A stretch of DNA of 64,000 nt from Bdellovibrionaceae bacterium UBA6776 (GTDB lineage Bacteria > Bdellovibrionota > Bdellovibrionia > Bdellovibrionales > UBA1609): positions 1 to 64,000 of the forward strand of contig DKGG01000055.1 in NCBI GenBank assembly GCA_002453155.1, in the 5' to 3' direction. A program made the position numbers and the translations under genes. Of this stretch, positions 33,066 to 41,925 are shown piece after piece. Numbering within the stretch: the first letter of the stretch is position 1; the number at the start of each line of letters is the position of its first letter. The notes below the pieces were generated by a model. That model had not been told where the DNA came from. It ran no database searches and was given only the letters and a program-made list of their open reading frames with translations.

Positions 33066-34350
33066 ATTTTGGGAGATCAATGTTGTAAGCTTTGATGCGA
33101 TCATGGAGGGTGCTTTTGGGCATTCCCAGATCCAGTGCGGTTTGTCTTTGATTTCCTTTGTTGGCCGCCAGTCGTTTCTTGATCAATTCCAATTCCAAAT
33201 CTTTCAGGAGGGCACTGTTAACTATACCTGCATTTTCAGATTTTGTTTCGCTGGGAATCGAGGGAATAGCTTCATCCGCGGACTCCAGCAAATGTTCAAT
33301 GCAGTGATCATCGGTAATTTCATCTCCCAAGTAAGCCTTGGCTTTAAAAACGAAATTTTTAAGTTCTCGAATGTTCCCGGGCCACGAGTATTCTTTCAGT
33401 CGACGAATCTGTTTGCTAGAAAACGAAACGCCGCCTTCTTTGCAAAACCCATAAAGAAGACCTTCAAAATCCTCCATGCGTTCCCAAAGGGCGGGAACTT
33501 TAACTTGCAAGACATTCAACCGGTAGTAGAGATCCATGCGAAATTCACCGCGATAAACCTTTTCTTTCAATTGGTGGTGAGTGGCGGCCAGAATGCGAAC
33601 ATCTGTAGAAAGGCTGTCGTCTCTTCCCACGGGTCGAATCTCTTTGTTTTCAAGGGCTCGAAGAAGTTTGGGTTGGAGACTCAGTGGCAAATCCCCCACT
33701 TCGTCCAAGAACAAAGTTCCACCTCGGGCGGCTTCAAAAGCACCTTTCCGATCGGAGGTGGCTCCAGTGAAACTTCCCTTGGTGTGTCCAAACAGTTCAC
33801 TCTCTATCAAAGATTCACTCAAGGCGCTGCAATTGACACAAACGAGGGGGCCGGTTTTTCGCAAGGATTTGTCATGGAGAGTTTTTGCGATCAGTTCTTT
33901 TCCTGCGCCAGAGGGTCCCAAGATCAATACCGGAAGATCCGATCGGGAAAGGTTGTCCATCTGTGAAAGCGTTTGGGCCCATTTGGAATTTTTGCTCCAC
34001 AGAGAGTGGTTGGTTTCTTTGAGGTCTCGTTTGAAAGAAAAGGTCAGGTGGGTTTGTCCCAATTGAATGCGATCCCCTTCGTTCAAAAGAGCTTCCACAA
34101 TTCGAGCTCCATTTAAAAATGTGCCGTTGCGACTGCGCAAATCTCGAAGCAAAAATCCTTGGGGTTTGCGCTCGATGCGAGCGTGCCGCAAAGACATAAA
34201 GGGGTCTTCAAAGGAACGGTTGCAAGAGGAATCCCGGCCGAAACTGACCAGATCATTGATTTCAAATCCCCAGGATCCCTGTTCCGGTTGATGAATAAAT
34301 GCGGTTTCGCCAGTGGTGGATTTGCTTTTTAGGGTTTGAGTTCCATTCAT
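33049..34350 (-). CDS. FHA-type sigma-54 enhancer-binding protein
   Basis: 433 aa. The N-terminal FHA domain (~30-110) has VSFGRDSSCNRSF, MSLRHARI and SRNGTFLNG, a complete phosphothreonine pocket. The AAA+ domain has Walker A GPSGAGKE, ELFGHTKGSFTGA (the sigma-54 contact loop, GSFTGA instead of GAFTGA) and LDEVGDLP. The C-terminal Fis-type HTH is QTALDLGMPKSTLHDRIKAY. It would activate RpoN-dependent promoters in response to a threonine-kinase signal. Divergent from engB with ~157 nt between. The rpoN gene is at 52.6 kb. Confidence 0.92.
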   Translation of the reverse strand: MNGTQTLKSKSTTGETAFIHQPEQGSWGFEINDLVSFGRDSSCNRSFEDPFMSLRHARIERKPQGFLLRDLRSRNGTFLNGARIVEALLNEGDRIQLGQTHLTFSFKRDLKETNHSLWSKNSKWAQTLSQMDNLSRSDLPVLILGPSGAGKELIAKTLHDKSLRKTGPLVCVNCSALSESLIESELFGHTKGSFTGATSDRKGAFEAARGGTLFLDEVGDLPLSLQPKLLRALENKEIRPVGRDDSLSTDVRILAATHHQLKEKVYRGEFRMDLYYRLNVLQVKVPALWERMEDFEGLLYGFCKEGGVSFSSKQIRRLKEYSWPGNIRELKNFVFKAKAYLGDEITDDHCIEHLLESADEAIPSIPSETKSENAGIVNSALLKDLELELIKKRLAANKGNQRQTALDLGMPKSTLHDRIKAYNIDLPKFRVSK

Positions 34351-34507
34351 ATTTGAGCTCCTTTTTGTAAAACCTCACTCCTTTCAAAGTTTGAGCCCAA
34401 ATTTTTAAAGGCGATGTGTTCGTAGATTGAGTTTGAGATCAATTCATCCAGAATGGCGGACCGAGAACATGGACTTTTGCAGGCAATTGTGAGAGGCCTT
34501 AAAGATC

Positions 34508-35134
34508 ATGAATCCCTCCGAGAAGCACCACACCAAATATCTTTGCAGCGCCTGGCTGCCCAAAGATTATCCCAATGAAGATCGGCCCGAAGTGGCCATG
34601 GCGGGTCGCTCCAACGCAGGGAAGTCCTCCTTCTTAAACGCGATTTTTGGAAAGAAGCTGGCCAAGGTCAGTGGCACTCCCGGAAAAACGCGAAGTTTGA
34701 ATTTTTTTAATTTTGGCGAGTACTACCGGTGGGTGGATATGCCCGGATATGGTTTTGCATCTCGGGGGAAAAAAGAAAAGGAAGCGTGGACCCAAGCCAT
34801 CGAGTCCTATTTGAGCCATCGACCCAACTTGTGTGGATTGGTTTTGATCATGGATGCTCGAAGAGATTGGTCTGCGGATGAGGATCTTTTGGTGAAATGG
34901 GGGGCCCACTTTCAAAAGCCCGTCTTGGTTCTGTTAAATAAGGCGGACAAATTTTCCCGCTCCCAGGGGCTTCGGCGAAAGGCGCAAATCGAAAAGCAAA
35001 GTGGGGTGCCCTGTCTTTTGGTTTCAGCCTCGTTAAAAAAGGGCTGTGAAGAAGCAGAAACCTACATCTATGAAAATTGGATCGCCCCTTATTTGGGCTT
35101 GGATTTGAATGACGATAATGAGGGGGAGGAATAA
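34508..35134 (+). CDS. engB: Ribosome-biogenesis GTPase EngB/YihA
   Basis: GTPase of 208 aa assisting 50S subunit assembly. Motifs G1 AGRSNAGKSSF, G2 region GKTRSL, G3 DMPGYGFA, G4 LNKADK and G5 VSAS are all present. Length and order are standard. Its TAA stop shares one base with the ATG of kdsB, beginning a tightly packed engB-kdsB-pyrG-kdsD run. Confidence 0.92.
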   Translation: MNPSEKHHTKYLCSAWLPKDYPNEDRPEVAMAGRSNAGKSSFLNAIFGKKLAKVSGTPGKTRSLNFFNFGEYYRWVDMPGYGFASRGKKEKEAWTQAIESYLSHRPNLCGLVLIMDARRDWSADEDLLVKWGAHFQKPVLVLLNKADKFSRSQGLRRKAQIEKQSGVPCLLVSASLKKGCEEAETYIYENWIAPYLGLDLNDDNEGEE

Positions 35135-35868
35135 TGGCCATCGGAGTGATTCCTGCGCGTTTTGGATCCACACGATTTCCCGGAAAACCTCTCAAAAAGA
35201 TCGCGGGTCGTCCCTTGTTGGCGTGGGTGGTTGATGCTGCACTGAAAGCCAATGAACTGGACCAGGTTCTTGTGGCCACAGACCATCCTGAAATCTTTGA
35301 ATTGGCCCAATCTTTGGGGGCAAAGGCTTGCATGACCGAATCGGACTTGCCCTCAGGAACAGACCGGGTGTGGGCCGCCAGCCAAGGGGAAGATTCAGAG
35401 ATTGTGTTGAATATTCAAGGAGATGAGCCTCTGTTGAAGCCGGAGCTGTTGAATCTACTAGTGACCACCCTCAAAGACCAACCTGATGTAAGCATGGCGA
35501 CCTTTGCTCGACCCTTTGAAACCGAGGAGGATTTTCGATCTATGAACACGGCGAAAGTCCTGGTCAATGAAAAGGGTCAGGCCATTTATTTCAGTCGGTT
35601 TCCCATCCCTTTCAGTCGCCAAGCTTTTTCGGTCAATAAAACTCAAAAAAATCCGGTTCTTAAGCACATCGGAATCTATGGTTTTCGGAAAAATTTTCTG
35701 AAGGATTTCTGTTTGCGTGGGGCATCTGATATAGAAATGGCAGAGGGACTGGAGCAATTGCGGGCCTTAGAAATGGGTGCCAAAATTCAGGTGGTTCCGG
35801 TGGATTACGAATCTTGGGGAGTGGATACCCCCGAAGACATTCAAAAGGTGGAGGCCAAGTTAAAGTGA
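35134..35868 (+). CDS. kdsB: CMP-Kdo synthetase (3-deoxy-manno-octulosonate cytidylyltransferase)
   Basis: Activates Kdo with CTP for transfer to lipid A. 244 aa, with the nucleotidyltransferase start IPARFGSTRFPGKPL, ILNIQGDEPLLKP-type metal-binding core (IVLNIQGDEPLL), YFSRFPIPFSR and HIGIYGF. The CTP it uses could be supplied by the next gene, pyrG, whose preferred GTG start overlaps the kdsB stop. Confidence 0.94.
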   Translation: MAIGVIPARFGSTRFPGKPLKKIAGRPLLAWVVDAALKANELDQVLVATDHPEIFELAQSLGAKACMTESDLPSGTDRVWAASQGEDSEIVLNIQGDEPLLKPELLNLLVTTLKDQPDVSMATFARPFETEEDFRSMNTAKVLVNEKGQAIYFSRFPIPFSRQAFSVNKTQKNPVLKHIGIYGFRKNFLKDFCLRGASDIEMAEGLEQLRALEMGAKIQVVPVDYESWGVDTPEDIQKVEAKLK

Positions 35869-37658
35869 AAAGTAGAAAAAAAACGACCTCAAAAACTTCC
35901 TCTTCCCGACGCACAAAAAAACATCCCACACGATCCACATCGAAACGTCTTCAACAAAAATACATCTTTGTCACCGGTGGAGTGGTTTCCTCCATTGGGA
36001 AAGGTTTAACTGCTGCAAGTCTTGGGACTTTGTTAGAGAGTCGCGGTCTTAAAATCAGCATCATGAAGTGTGACCCTTACATCAACGTCGATCCGGGAAC
36101 CATGTCTCCGCTTCAACACGGTGAGGTTTATGTCACCGATGATGGAGCCGAAACCGATTTGGATTTGGGGCACTACGAGCGATTTACGAAAGCCAGCTTA
36201 AGAAGAGCGAACAGTCTCACCGCAGGACAAATTTACGAAAGCGTAATTGCGAAGGAACGACGGGGGGATTACTTGGGTGGAACCGTCCAAGTCATTCCTC
36301 ACATCACCAATGAAATCAAATCGCGAATCTTTGAGGCGGCTCAAGGTTCAGAAGTGACCATTGTGGAAATTGGTGGAACCGTCGGTGACATTGAAGGGCT
36401 TCCTTTTATTGAAGCCATTCGTCAAATGCGGGTGGACGTGGGAATTGAAAATTCGATTTTTGTGCACGTTACTTATGTTCCTTACATTGCCGCGGCAGGG
36501 GAGTTGAAAAGTAAACCCACCCAGCACTCGGTGAAAGAACTCATGCAGGTGGGAATTCAGCCGGATTTTCTGATTTGTCGCTCTGAGAAAGAATTGGACG
36601 CTGAAATCAAATCTAAAATTGGTTTGTTTTGCAGTGTGCGCCCCGAAAATGTGATTGCGGCCACAGACTCCAGCTCCATCTATGAAGTTCCACTGGTTCT
36701 TCACGGAGAAGGCTTGGATGACAAAGTGGTTTCCCGTTTGAACCTGGAAGGCTCCGCTCCGCAAATGAAGGGGTGGACCAAAATGGTAGAGATTTTGAAA
36801 CATCCCAAAGATGAAACCACCATTGGAATTGTGGGCAAGTATGTGGATTTGAAGGAAAGCTACAAATCTCTTCACGAGGCCTTGGTTCATGGTGGCATTG
36901 CCAACAATTCTAAAGTTCGAATTGTTTATATCGATTCCGAAAAATTAAATGCGAAAAATGTGGCCGCGGCGCTCGAAGGCGTGGATGGAGTTTTGGTTCC
37001 TGGAGGATTTGGTGAGCGTGGAGCCGAAGGGAAGATTTGCGCCATTCGCTATGCGCGAGAACAACAGATTCCATTTTTTGGAATTTGTTTTGGAATGCAA
37101 TTGGCCGCCATTGAATTTGCAAGGAATGCTTGCGGCGTGAAAGATGCAACGAGCCGCGAGTTTGTCTCTTCCAAATCTCGCGGGGCCAGAAATCTAGTCA
37201 TTGATTTGATGGAAGAGCAAAAAGGTTTGAAAGAAATGGGCGGGACCATGAGATTGGGAGCCTATCCCTGTGATTTGAAAAAATCTTCTCGAGTGAGTGA
37301 AGCTTACGGCGAGAATCGAATCTTCGAACGGCACCGCCATCGGTATGAGTTTAACAACCAATTTCGAGGACTTCTCGAAAAGCATGGTTTGACCCTGTCG
37401 GGAATTTGTAAAGAGAGAGATTTGGTTGAGATCATTGAGATCTCAGAACATCCCTGGTTTGTCGGGGTTCAGTTTCATCCGGAGTTTAAATCTCGGCCAT
37501 TGAATCCCCATCCGCTGTTTCGTGAATTTGTGAAAAGCTCTTTGCAACATGGAAAGTCGGTTCCAAAAACTGGATTGAAGAAGAAAACAAAAACACCTGC
37601 ACGCAAAAAAACTCGGGCTCAGTCTTCAACAGCTAAAAATTCGGTGAGGTTTCAATGA
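35865..37658 (+). CDS. pyrG: CTP synthase with basic N- and C-terminal tails
   Basis: ATP-dependent UTP amination using glutamine. The synthetase domain starts YIFVTGGVVSSIGKGLTAAS and shows SIMKCDPYINVDPGTMSP and GGTVGDIE; the glutaminase domain has FGERGAEGKI, the nucleophile FFGICFGMQLA, and the VQFHPEFKSRP histidine/glutamate pair. I place the start at GTG 35865, overlapping the kdsB stop (GTGA), giving 597 aa. Both ends carry Lys/Arg/Ser/Thr-rich extensions absent from the usual ~545-aa enzyme (about 28 aa before, 25-30 aa after). It belongs to the kdsB-pyrG-kdsD run. Confidence 0.94.
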   Translation: MKSRKKTTSKTSSSRRTKKHPTRSTSKRLQQKYIFVTGGVVSSIGKGLTAASLGTLLESRGLKISIMKCDPYINVDPGTMSPLQHGEVYVTDDGAETDLDLGHYERFTKASLRRANSLTAGQIYESVIAKERRGDYLGGTVQVIPHITNEIKSRIFEAAQGSEVTIVEIGGTVGDIEGLPFIEAIRQMRVDVGIENSIFVHVTYVPYIAAAGELKSKPTQHSVKELMQVGIQPDFLICRSEKELDAEIKSKIGLFCSVRPENVIAATDSSSIYEVPLVLHGEGLDDKVVSRLNLEGSAPQMKGWTKMVEILKHPKDETTIGIVGKYVDLKESYKSLHEALVHGGIANNSKVRIVYIDSEKLNAKNVAAALEGVDGVLVPGGFGERGAEGKICAIRYAREQQIPFFGICFGMQLAAIEFARNACGVKDATSREFVSSKSRGARNLVIDLMEEQKGLKEMGGTMRLGAYPCDLKKSSRVSEAYGENRIFERHRHRYEFNNQFRGLLEKHGLTLSGICKERDLVEIIEISEHPWFVGVQFHPEFKSRPLNPHPLFREFVKSSLQHGKSVPKTGLKKKTKTPARKKTRAQSSTAKNSVRFQ

Positions 37659-38635
37659 GTGCCCATGTCGCTGAAGGTTGTCGCGTATTGAAGGTGGAGG
37701 CCGATGCCATTTTGGCAGTTGTCGAACGTTTGGGTGTAGAATTTGATCAATCCACAGAGCTGATTTCCAAGTGCAAAGGCAAAGTGGTTTTGACCGGCAT
37801 GGGAAAGTCTGGACAAATCGCAAGAAAGATTGCCAGCACCTTTACTTCGACAGGAACGCCTGCGGTGTTTTTGCATCCCGCCGAAAGTTCCCATGGAGAT
37901 TTAGGTGTCATTTCAGACAACGACGTGGTGCTGGCCATCAGTTATGGGGGCGGCTCTAATGAGTTGTCTGCATTGATTCAATTTGTCGCCCGACGTGGAA
38001 TTCCCATGATTGCAATGACTTCCAAACCTGAAAGTACGCTGGGTCAGGCGTCTCAGTTGATTTTAGATATCAGTGTGAAAGAGGAAGCTTGTCCCTTGGG
38101 ATTGGCACCCACCTCATCGTCCACGGTCACACTTGCTTTGGGGGATGCTTTAGCCATGGCGGTGTTGAAGGACAAAGGCTTTCAGGCCGAAGATTTTGCG
38201 CAATTTCATCCCTCGGGGGCTTTGGGACGCAAACTCACTTTAAGAGTGAAAGATGTCATGCACTCCGGAGAGGCGTTGCCTTTGGTGCATCCGAAGGAAA
38301 GCATGTCCAAGGTGATTTCCGCAATGACTTCCAAAGACGTGCGTGGAGTTGCGGGAGTGATCACTGATGAAGGACGTTTGGTCGGAGTGGTTACCGATGG
38401 AGACATTCGTCGTCGACTGGAGAAGTCTTCGGAGCCATTGGTGGATTCCGCGGAAGACTTGATGTCCCGAAACCCAAAGACCATTGATTCTTCGGAACTT
38501 GCCGAAAAAGCGGTATTTTTAATGCAACAGTTTCAGATTCAACTCTTGTTTGTGGTGGATAAGGATTCGGAAGAACCCTTCCGTCCGATCGGATTGATCC
38601 ACTTGCAAGACCTCTTGAAGACCCAAGTCTTATAG
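37655..38635 (+). CDS. kdsD: Arabinose-5-phosphate isomerase (KpsF/GutQ/KdsD)
   Basis: 326 aa; supplies arabinose 5-phosphate for Kdo synthesis. The SIS domain (1-~190) carries VVLTGMGKSGQIARKIASTF, STGTPAVFLHPAE, HGDLGV and ISYGGGSNELSAL. FHPSGALGRKL leads into two CBS domains (~205-326; DVRGVAGVITDEGRLVGVVT, DGDIRR). It overlaps pyrG by ATGA. With kdsB this gives the isomerase and activating steps; kdsA and kdsC are not in the window. Confidence 0.93.
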   Translation: MSAHVAEGCRVLKVEADAILAVVERLGVEFDQSTELISKCKGKVVLTGMGKSGQIARKIASTFTSTGTPAVFLHPAESSHGDLGVISDNDVVLAISYGGGSNELSALIQFVARRGIPMIAMTSKPESTLGQASQLILDISVKEEACPLGLAPTSSSTVTLALGDALAMAVLKDKGFQAEDFAQFHPSGALGRKLTLRVKDVMHSGEALPLVHPKESMSKVISAMTSKDVRGVAGVITDEGRLVGVVTDGDIRRRLEKSSEPLVDSAEDLMSRNPKTIDSSELAEKAVFLMQQFQIQLLFVVDKDSEEPFRPIGLIHLQDLLKTQVL

Positions 38636-38664
38636 GCTTACGGCCAGATCTTTTCGGGATCCGC

Positions 38665-38670
38665 TATACT
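38665..38670 (+). promoter_or_regulatory. Possible -10 element upstream of the glt-like cluster
   Basis: TATACT at 38665-38670, preceded by GC as at the desaturase promoter, lies 30 nt before the first beta-barrel ATG. No good -35 box is seen. It is the only promoter-like element in the 64-nt gap before the cluster. Confidence 0.3.
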
Positions 38671-38699
38671 TTCAAAAGTCTGCTGAAGATACTGTAATC

Positions 38700-39410
38700 A
38701 TGCTTCAAAAAAAATGGATTCAACTCATTCTTATCGGCCCATTGTTTGTGATGGGAATGTCTTCCAACGCGGACAAAATTGAGCTTCCCGACGAAGAGTT
38801 GGCCCGAGATTCTGTCCTTCCCGTTTTTGAAAAAACTCAAGCCGTGCTTAATAAAAACGTAAAAACAAATGGCAGGTTTCAGTTTGGTTTGGGTGCGGGT
38901 CTCGAGGTGAATGAACCCTTTTATAACGACACGTTATATGGAGTTTTTGGGGCTTATCATTTCAATGAAATTCATGGTGTGAATTTGCAATTCCAAGCAT
39001 GGAGTCCCGGTCTTTCCAATTATGGGGAGCAGATCAAAACGGATCAAGGGTTGGATCCCGACCGCAGCCCACAGCCTCAGTGGGCAGCCATCATGAACTA
39101 TGAGTTTGTGGCTTATTATGGAAAGATATCACTGTCTAAGCAAACAGTGATGAATTTGAATCTGTTTGCGGATGTGGGTTTGATGTACTTGGACATTGAA
39201 GATCGTAGCACCTTCGGGCTCAACTTAGGTATTGGACAAACACTTTTCTTTACCAACAATGTCGGGTTGCGATTGGATCTTAAAACCGTGATTTTCAAGG
39301 GTCCGGACCCAGCCTCTCGTCCAGCCAGTCCACCTCCTGCGGCATCTGACTTTGAGGAGAATGTTCATGTAAACAACCAAGTCCTCGCATCTCTTCTATT
39401 CCTTCTTTAA
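38700..39410 (+). CDS. Outer-membrane beta-barrel protein, GltB/GltA-like
   Basis: 236 aa with an N-terminal signal (LILIGPLFVMGMSSNA). The mature part starts with a short helical segment, then strands (FQFGLGAGLEVNEPFYN, LYGVFGAYHFNEIHGVNLQF, VNLNLFADVGLMYLDI) of the outer-membrane barrel domain common to myxobacterial-type proteins. It is the first gene of a block that resembles glt/agl gliding genes. The C-terminus is Pro/Ala-rich before a final strand (VLASLLFLL). Specific assignment to GltA or GltB cannot be made by eye. Confidence 0.7.
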   Translation: MLQKKWIQLILIGPLFVMGMSSNADKIELPDEELARDSVLPVFEKTQAVLNKNVKTNGRFQFGLGAGLEVNEPFYNDTLYGVFGAYHFNEIHGVNLQFQAWSPGLSNYGEQIKTDQGLDPDRSPQPQWAAIMNYEFVAYYGKISLSKQTVMNLNLFADVGLMYLDIEDRSTFGLNLGIGQTLFFTNNVGLRLDLKTVIFKGPDPASRPASPPPAASDFEENVHVNNQVLASLLFLL

Positions 39411-39508
39411 GGAACTCTCGACTTAGGGTCGGTCGAGGCTTTCCTAAGTGACTAAAAAAGTTGAAGATATTTAGAGTGAGCGACATGAGAATGCATCAAG
39501 GAGTACAT

Positions 39509-40336
39509 GTGTCCAACCTTTTTCCCTTTCAAAAGTTCGTATGTCTATTGATATTTCTATCTGCATGGACACCGGTGATCGGACAGGAGCTTGATCTTTC
39601 TCCCGAATCGGATGGAGAGGTAGAAGAGCTTTATGATCGCTTGGATCAACAGGTTGAAGATCAGAACCGGGTGAATACCAAAAAAGCTCAAGAAAATTCA
39701 TCGAAGAAGGTCGAAGAAGTACAAAACTTATCCGATCTTGCTCGCTTGCAAGCGTTTGAAGATGTTGCCGTGATTCAAAAACGGTTTTTACCAAAAACCG
39801 GTCGCTTCGAACTTTCAGCACTTGGCTTTACGAATTTGAATAACCCTTTTTTCAACAATTTGGGTGGCGGATTTAAGTTGGGCTACCACTTTTCTGAAAA
39901 CTGGGGAGCCTCATTGGTGGGAAATTGGTTTGGAGTGGCTGCGCGCCAAGTGACAAAAGATCTAGAGGAAAAGGCCCTTGTGAAAGCAGCCAATACGGTC
40001 ACCCCGCGTTCTTACCTGGGCGCTGCAATCAATTGGTCACCCATCTATGGTAAAATATCTTTATTGAATCGGTCTATTGTTCCTTTTGATCTGAGCTTTT
40101 CATTTGGTGGAGGGACGACCACGACAGATGTGAAAAGTGGAGAGCCCACAGTTCATGTGGCCACGAGCCAAAACTTTGCGGTTTCAAAGTCCTTTTCTTT
40201 TCGATGGGACATCATGCTCAATTTTTACCAAGCCACGGCTATTGATAAAAACGGCAATTCATCCAAATTGGCTCAAAATGATTTCTTTATCGGTTTGGGA
40301 TTGAGCTGGTTCTTTCCGGAGGCAACCTATCGATGA
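39509..40336 (+). CDS. Second outer-membrane beta-barrel protein, GltA/GltB-like
   Basis: 275 aa from GTG 39509, five nt after AAGGAG; earlier starts (39485, 39491, TTG 39461) are in frame but less supported. Signal: VCLLIFLSAWTPVIGQ. An acidic helical region follows (~20-80), then a barrel domain with the same architecture as the preceding protein (FELSALGFTNLNNPFFNNLG, GGFKLGYHFSENWGASLVGN), ending LGLSWFFPEATYR. Two related barrels in tandem before a TPR protein match the gltA-gltB-gltC module of Myxococcus. Its stop overlaps the next gene by 4 nt. Confidence 0.7.
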   Translation: MSNLFPFQKFVCLLIFLSAWTPVIGQELDLSPESDGEVEELYDRLDQQVEDQNRVNTKKAQENSSKKVEEVQNLSDLARLQAFEDVAVIQKRFLPKTGRFELSALGFTNLNNPFFNNLGGGFKLGYHFSENWGASLVGNWFGVAARQVTKDLEEKALVKAANTVTPRSYLGAAINWSPIYGKISLLNRSIVPFDLSFSFGGGTTTTDVKSGEPTVHVATSQNFAVSKSFSFRWDIMLNFYQATAIDKNGNSSKLAQNDFFIGLGLSWFFPEATYR

Positions 40337-41925
40337 AGAATTTAATCCTGATCGCATCCCTTATCGTTCCTTCTTTTGGTTTAAGTCAGTCGGCCACACT
40401 TGAGAGCCATTCAGATTTGATGGTGGCTCAAAATAGGAAAGGGCGTTCAGTTGCTCAAAGAAGAACTCGGTCAAATTCAGTTTCGGAATTTCGTCAGGCC
40501 CTTCAATTGAGCCGGCAGCGCAAATATGCAGAGGCCTCAGAGATTCTCTTTCGATTGGTGTACAATCCTCGATTTCGCAGTCAGGCTCCTCGCATTCGCT
40601 ACATCTTGGGTTTGAACCTTTGGAAAATGAAAATGTATCAACTTTCAGCGTTCCAATTTATTTCCGTGGTTAAGGAAGGAAATGGAAAGTATGTGAACTT
40701 GGCTCTGGAAAAGCTATCAGTTGTGGCGGATATTCTGGGAGATGACTCGCTATTAAACTATGCAATTTCCCGAGTGCAAGTGAAGCGCTTTCCCTCCTCG
40801 CAACGGGACATGCTCTATTTTCGAATCGGTGAGTTTCAGCAAAGAGGGGGGCAGTATCTCTCTGCAGCCAGTTCTTTTTCTCGGGTGAGACCAACAAACC
40901 CTCTTTATGCCAAAGCAAAATACAATCAGGGTCTTTCCTATGCTTTGGCTGGAAAGGAGAGAGAAGCACTAAATGCCTTTGATCAATTGGCCATTCGGCG
41001 TGAATCTGCTGGCCCCAATGACACCGTTCGTGCTGGAGCCCTCATGGGAAAAGCGAGAGTTTATTACCAAATGAAGGATTGGGACCGGGCCATTGAAACT
41101 TACCGTCAGGTTCCAAGAGATTCATCCTTCTGGCATGACACTCTATTTGAATCCAGTTGGGCCATGATGAGATCGGGTCGTTTTCGGTCTGCTCTCAGTA
41201 ACTTTCAGTCCCTTCATTCCGCCTACTATGAAGGCTACTATTTGCCAGAGTCGTTGCTTTTGCGTTCTATCGTCTATCTGTACATTTGCAAATTTGATGA
41301 AGTGGAGAAAGTTTTAGATCTCTTCTCTAAACTTTATAAGCCTGTTTATGCGAGAGTGGACCGGATGCTCGACTACAAGGGCAGCCCTGAAATCTATTTT
41401 AATTTGATGGTTCAGGTTATGAATAAGCGTGAAAAAGGAGAAGTTTCAGACACGTCTCCCATGCCCTACGTGGTGGCTCAAAAAATCTCTCAAGAAGGAG
41501 ATTTTCAAAATTCTTACAATTACATTCGTAAACTTTTGGAAGAGCGGCGGATCTATAATGCTCAGCCGGCCAGTTGGAGGGCCGGAAACATCGGTCGATA
41601 TTCTAAGAAAGTCTTAGAGACAAGAATAAAAAAAGCTAAGGCGAAAGCAGGTCGTCAAGTTCGATACCATTTGCTGAGTATCAAGCAGGAGCTGGTGGAC
41701 CTTTTTGAGCAAGAGGGATTCATCCGATTTGAGGCTTTGAACAGCCAAAAGGAAGAGCTTAAAAAAGAAATTTCAGGAAAAGACTTAAAGCCAAAACAGG
41801 TGGATGAAGAACGAGCCCGTGATTTTTATATCAAGAATGGTTATCAATACTGGCCTTTTGACGGTGAGTATTGGCTAGATGAAATAGGAAATTATCACTA
41901 TGTTGGAACACAGAGCTGTCGCTAA
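40333..41925 (+). CDS. Periplasmic TPR protein, GltC-like
   Basis: 530 aa with a signal peptide (ILIASLIVPSFGLSQSA). TPR-type helical repeats run through residues ~45-330 (for example FRQALQLSRQRKYAEASEIL, YFRIGEFQQRGGQYLSAASS, YYQMKDWDRAIETYRQVP). The C-terminal ~100 residues are charged, ending in an aromatic motif WPFDGEYWLDEIGNY. Proteins of this plan lie beside GltA/GltB in Myxococcus (GltC). The start overlaps the barrel gene by ATGA and the end overlaps the next gene by 26 nt. GltE-type is the alternative. Confidence 0.62.
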   Translation: MKNLILIASLIVPSFGLSQSATLESHSDLMVAQNRKGRSVAQRRTRSNSVSEFRQALQLSRQRKYAEASEILFRLVYNPRFRSQAPRIRYILGLNLWKMKMYQLSAFQFISVVKEGNGKYVNLALEKLSVVADILGDDSLLNYAISRVQVKRFPSSQRDMLYFRIGEFQQRGGQYLSAASSFSRVRPTNPLYAKAKYNQGLSYALAGKEREALNAFDQLAIRRESAGPNDTVRAGALMGKARVYYQMKDWDRAIETYRQVPRDSSFWHDTLFESSWAMMRSGRFRSALSNFQSLHSAYYEGYYLPESLLLRSIVYLYICKFDEVEKVLDLFSKLYKPVYARVDRMLDYKGSPEIYFNLMVQVMNKREKGEVSDTSPMPYVVAQKISQEGDFQNSYNYIRKLLEERRIYNAQPASWRAGNIGRYSKKVLETRIKKAKAKAGRQVRYHLLSIKQELVDLFEQEGFIRFEALNSQKEELKKEISGKDLKPKQVDEERARDFYIKNGYQYWPFDGEYWLDEIGNYHYVGTQSCR

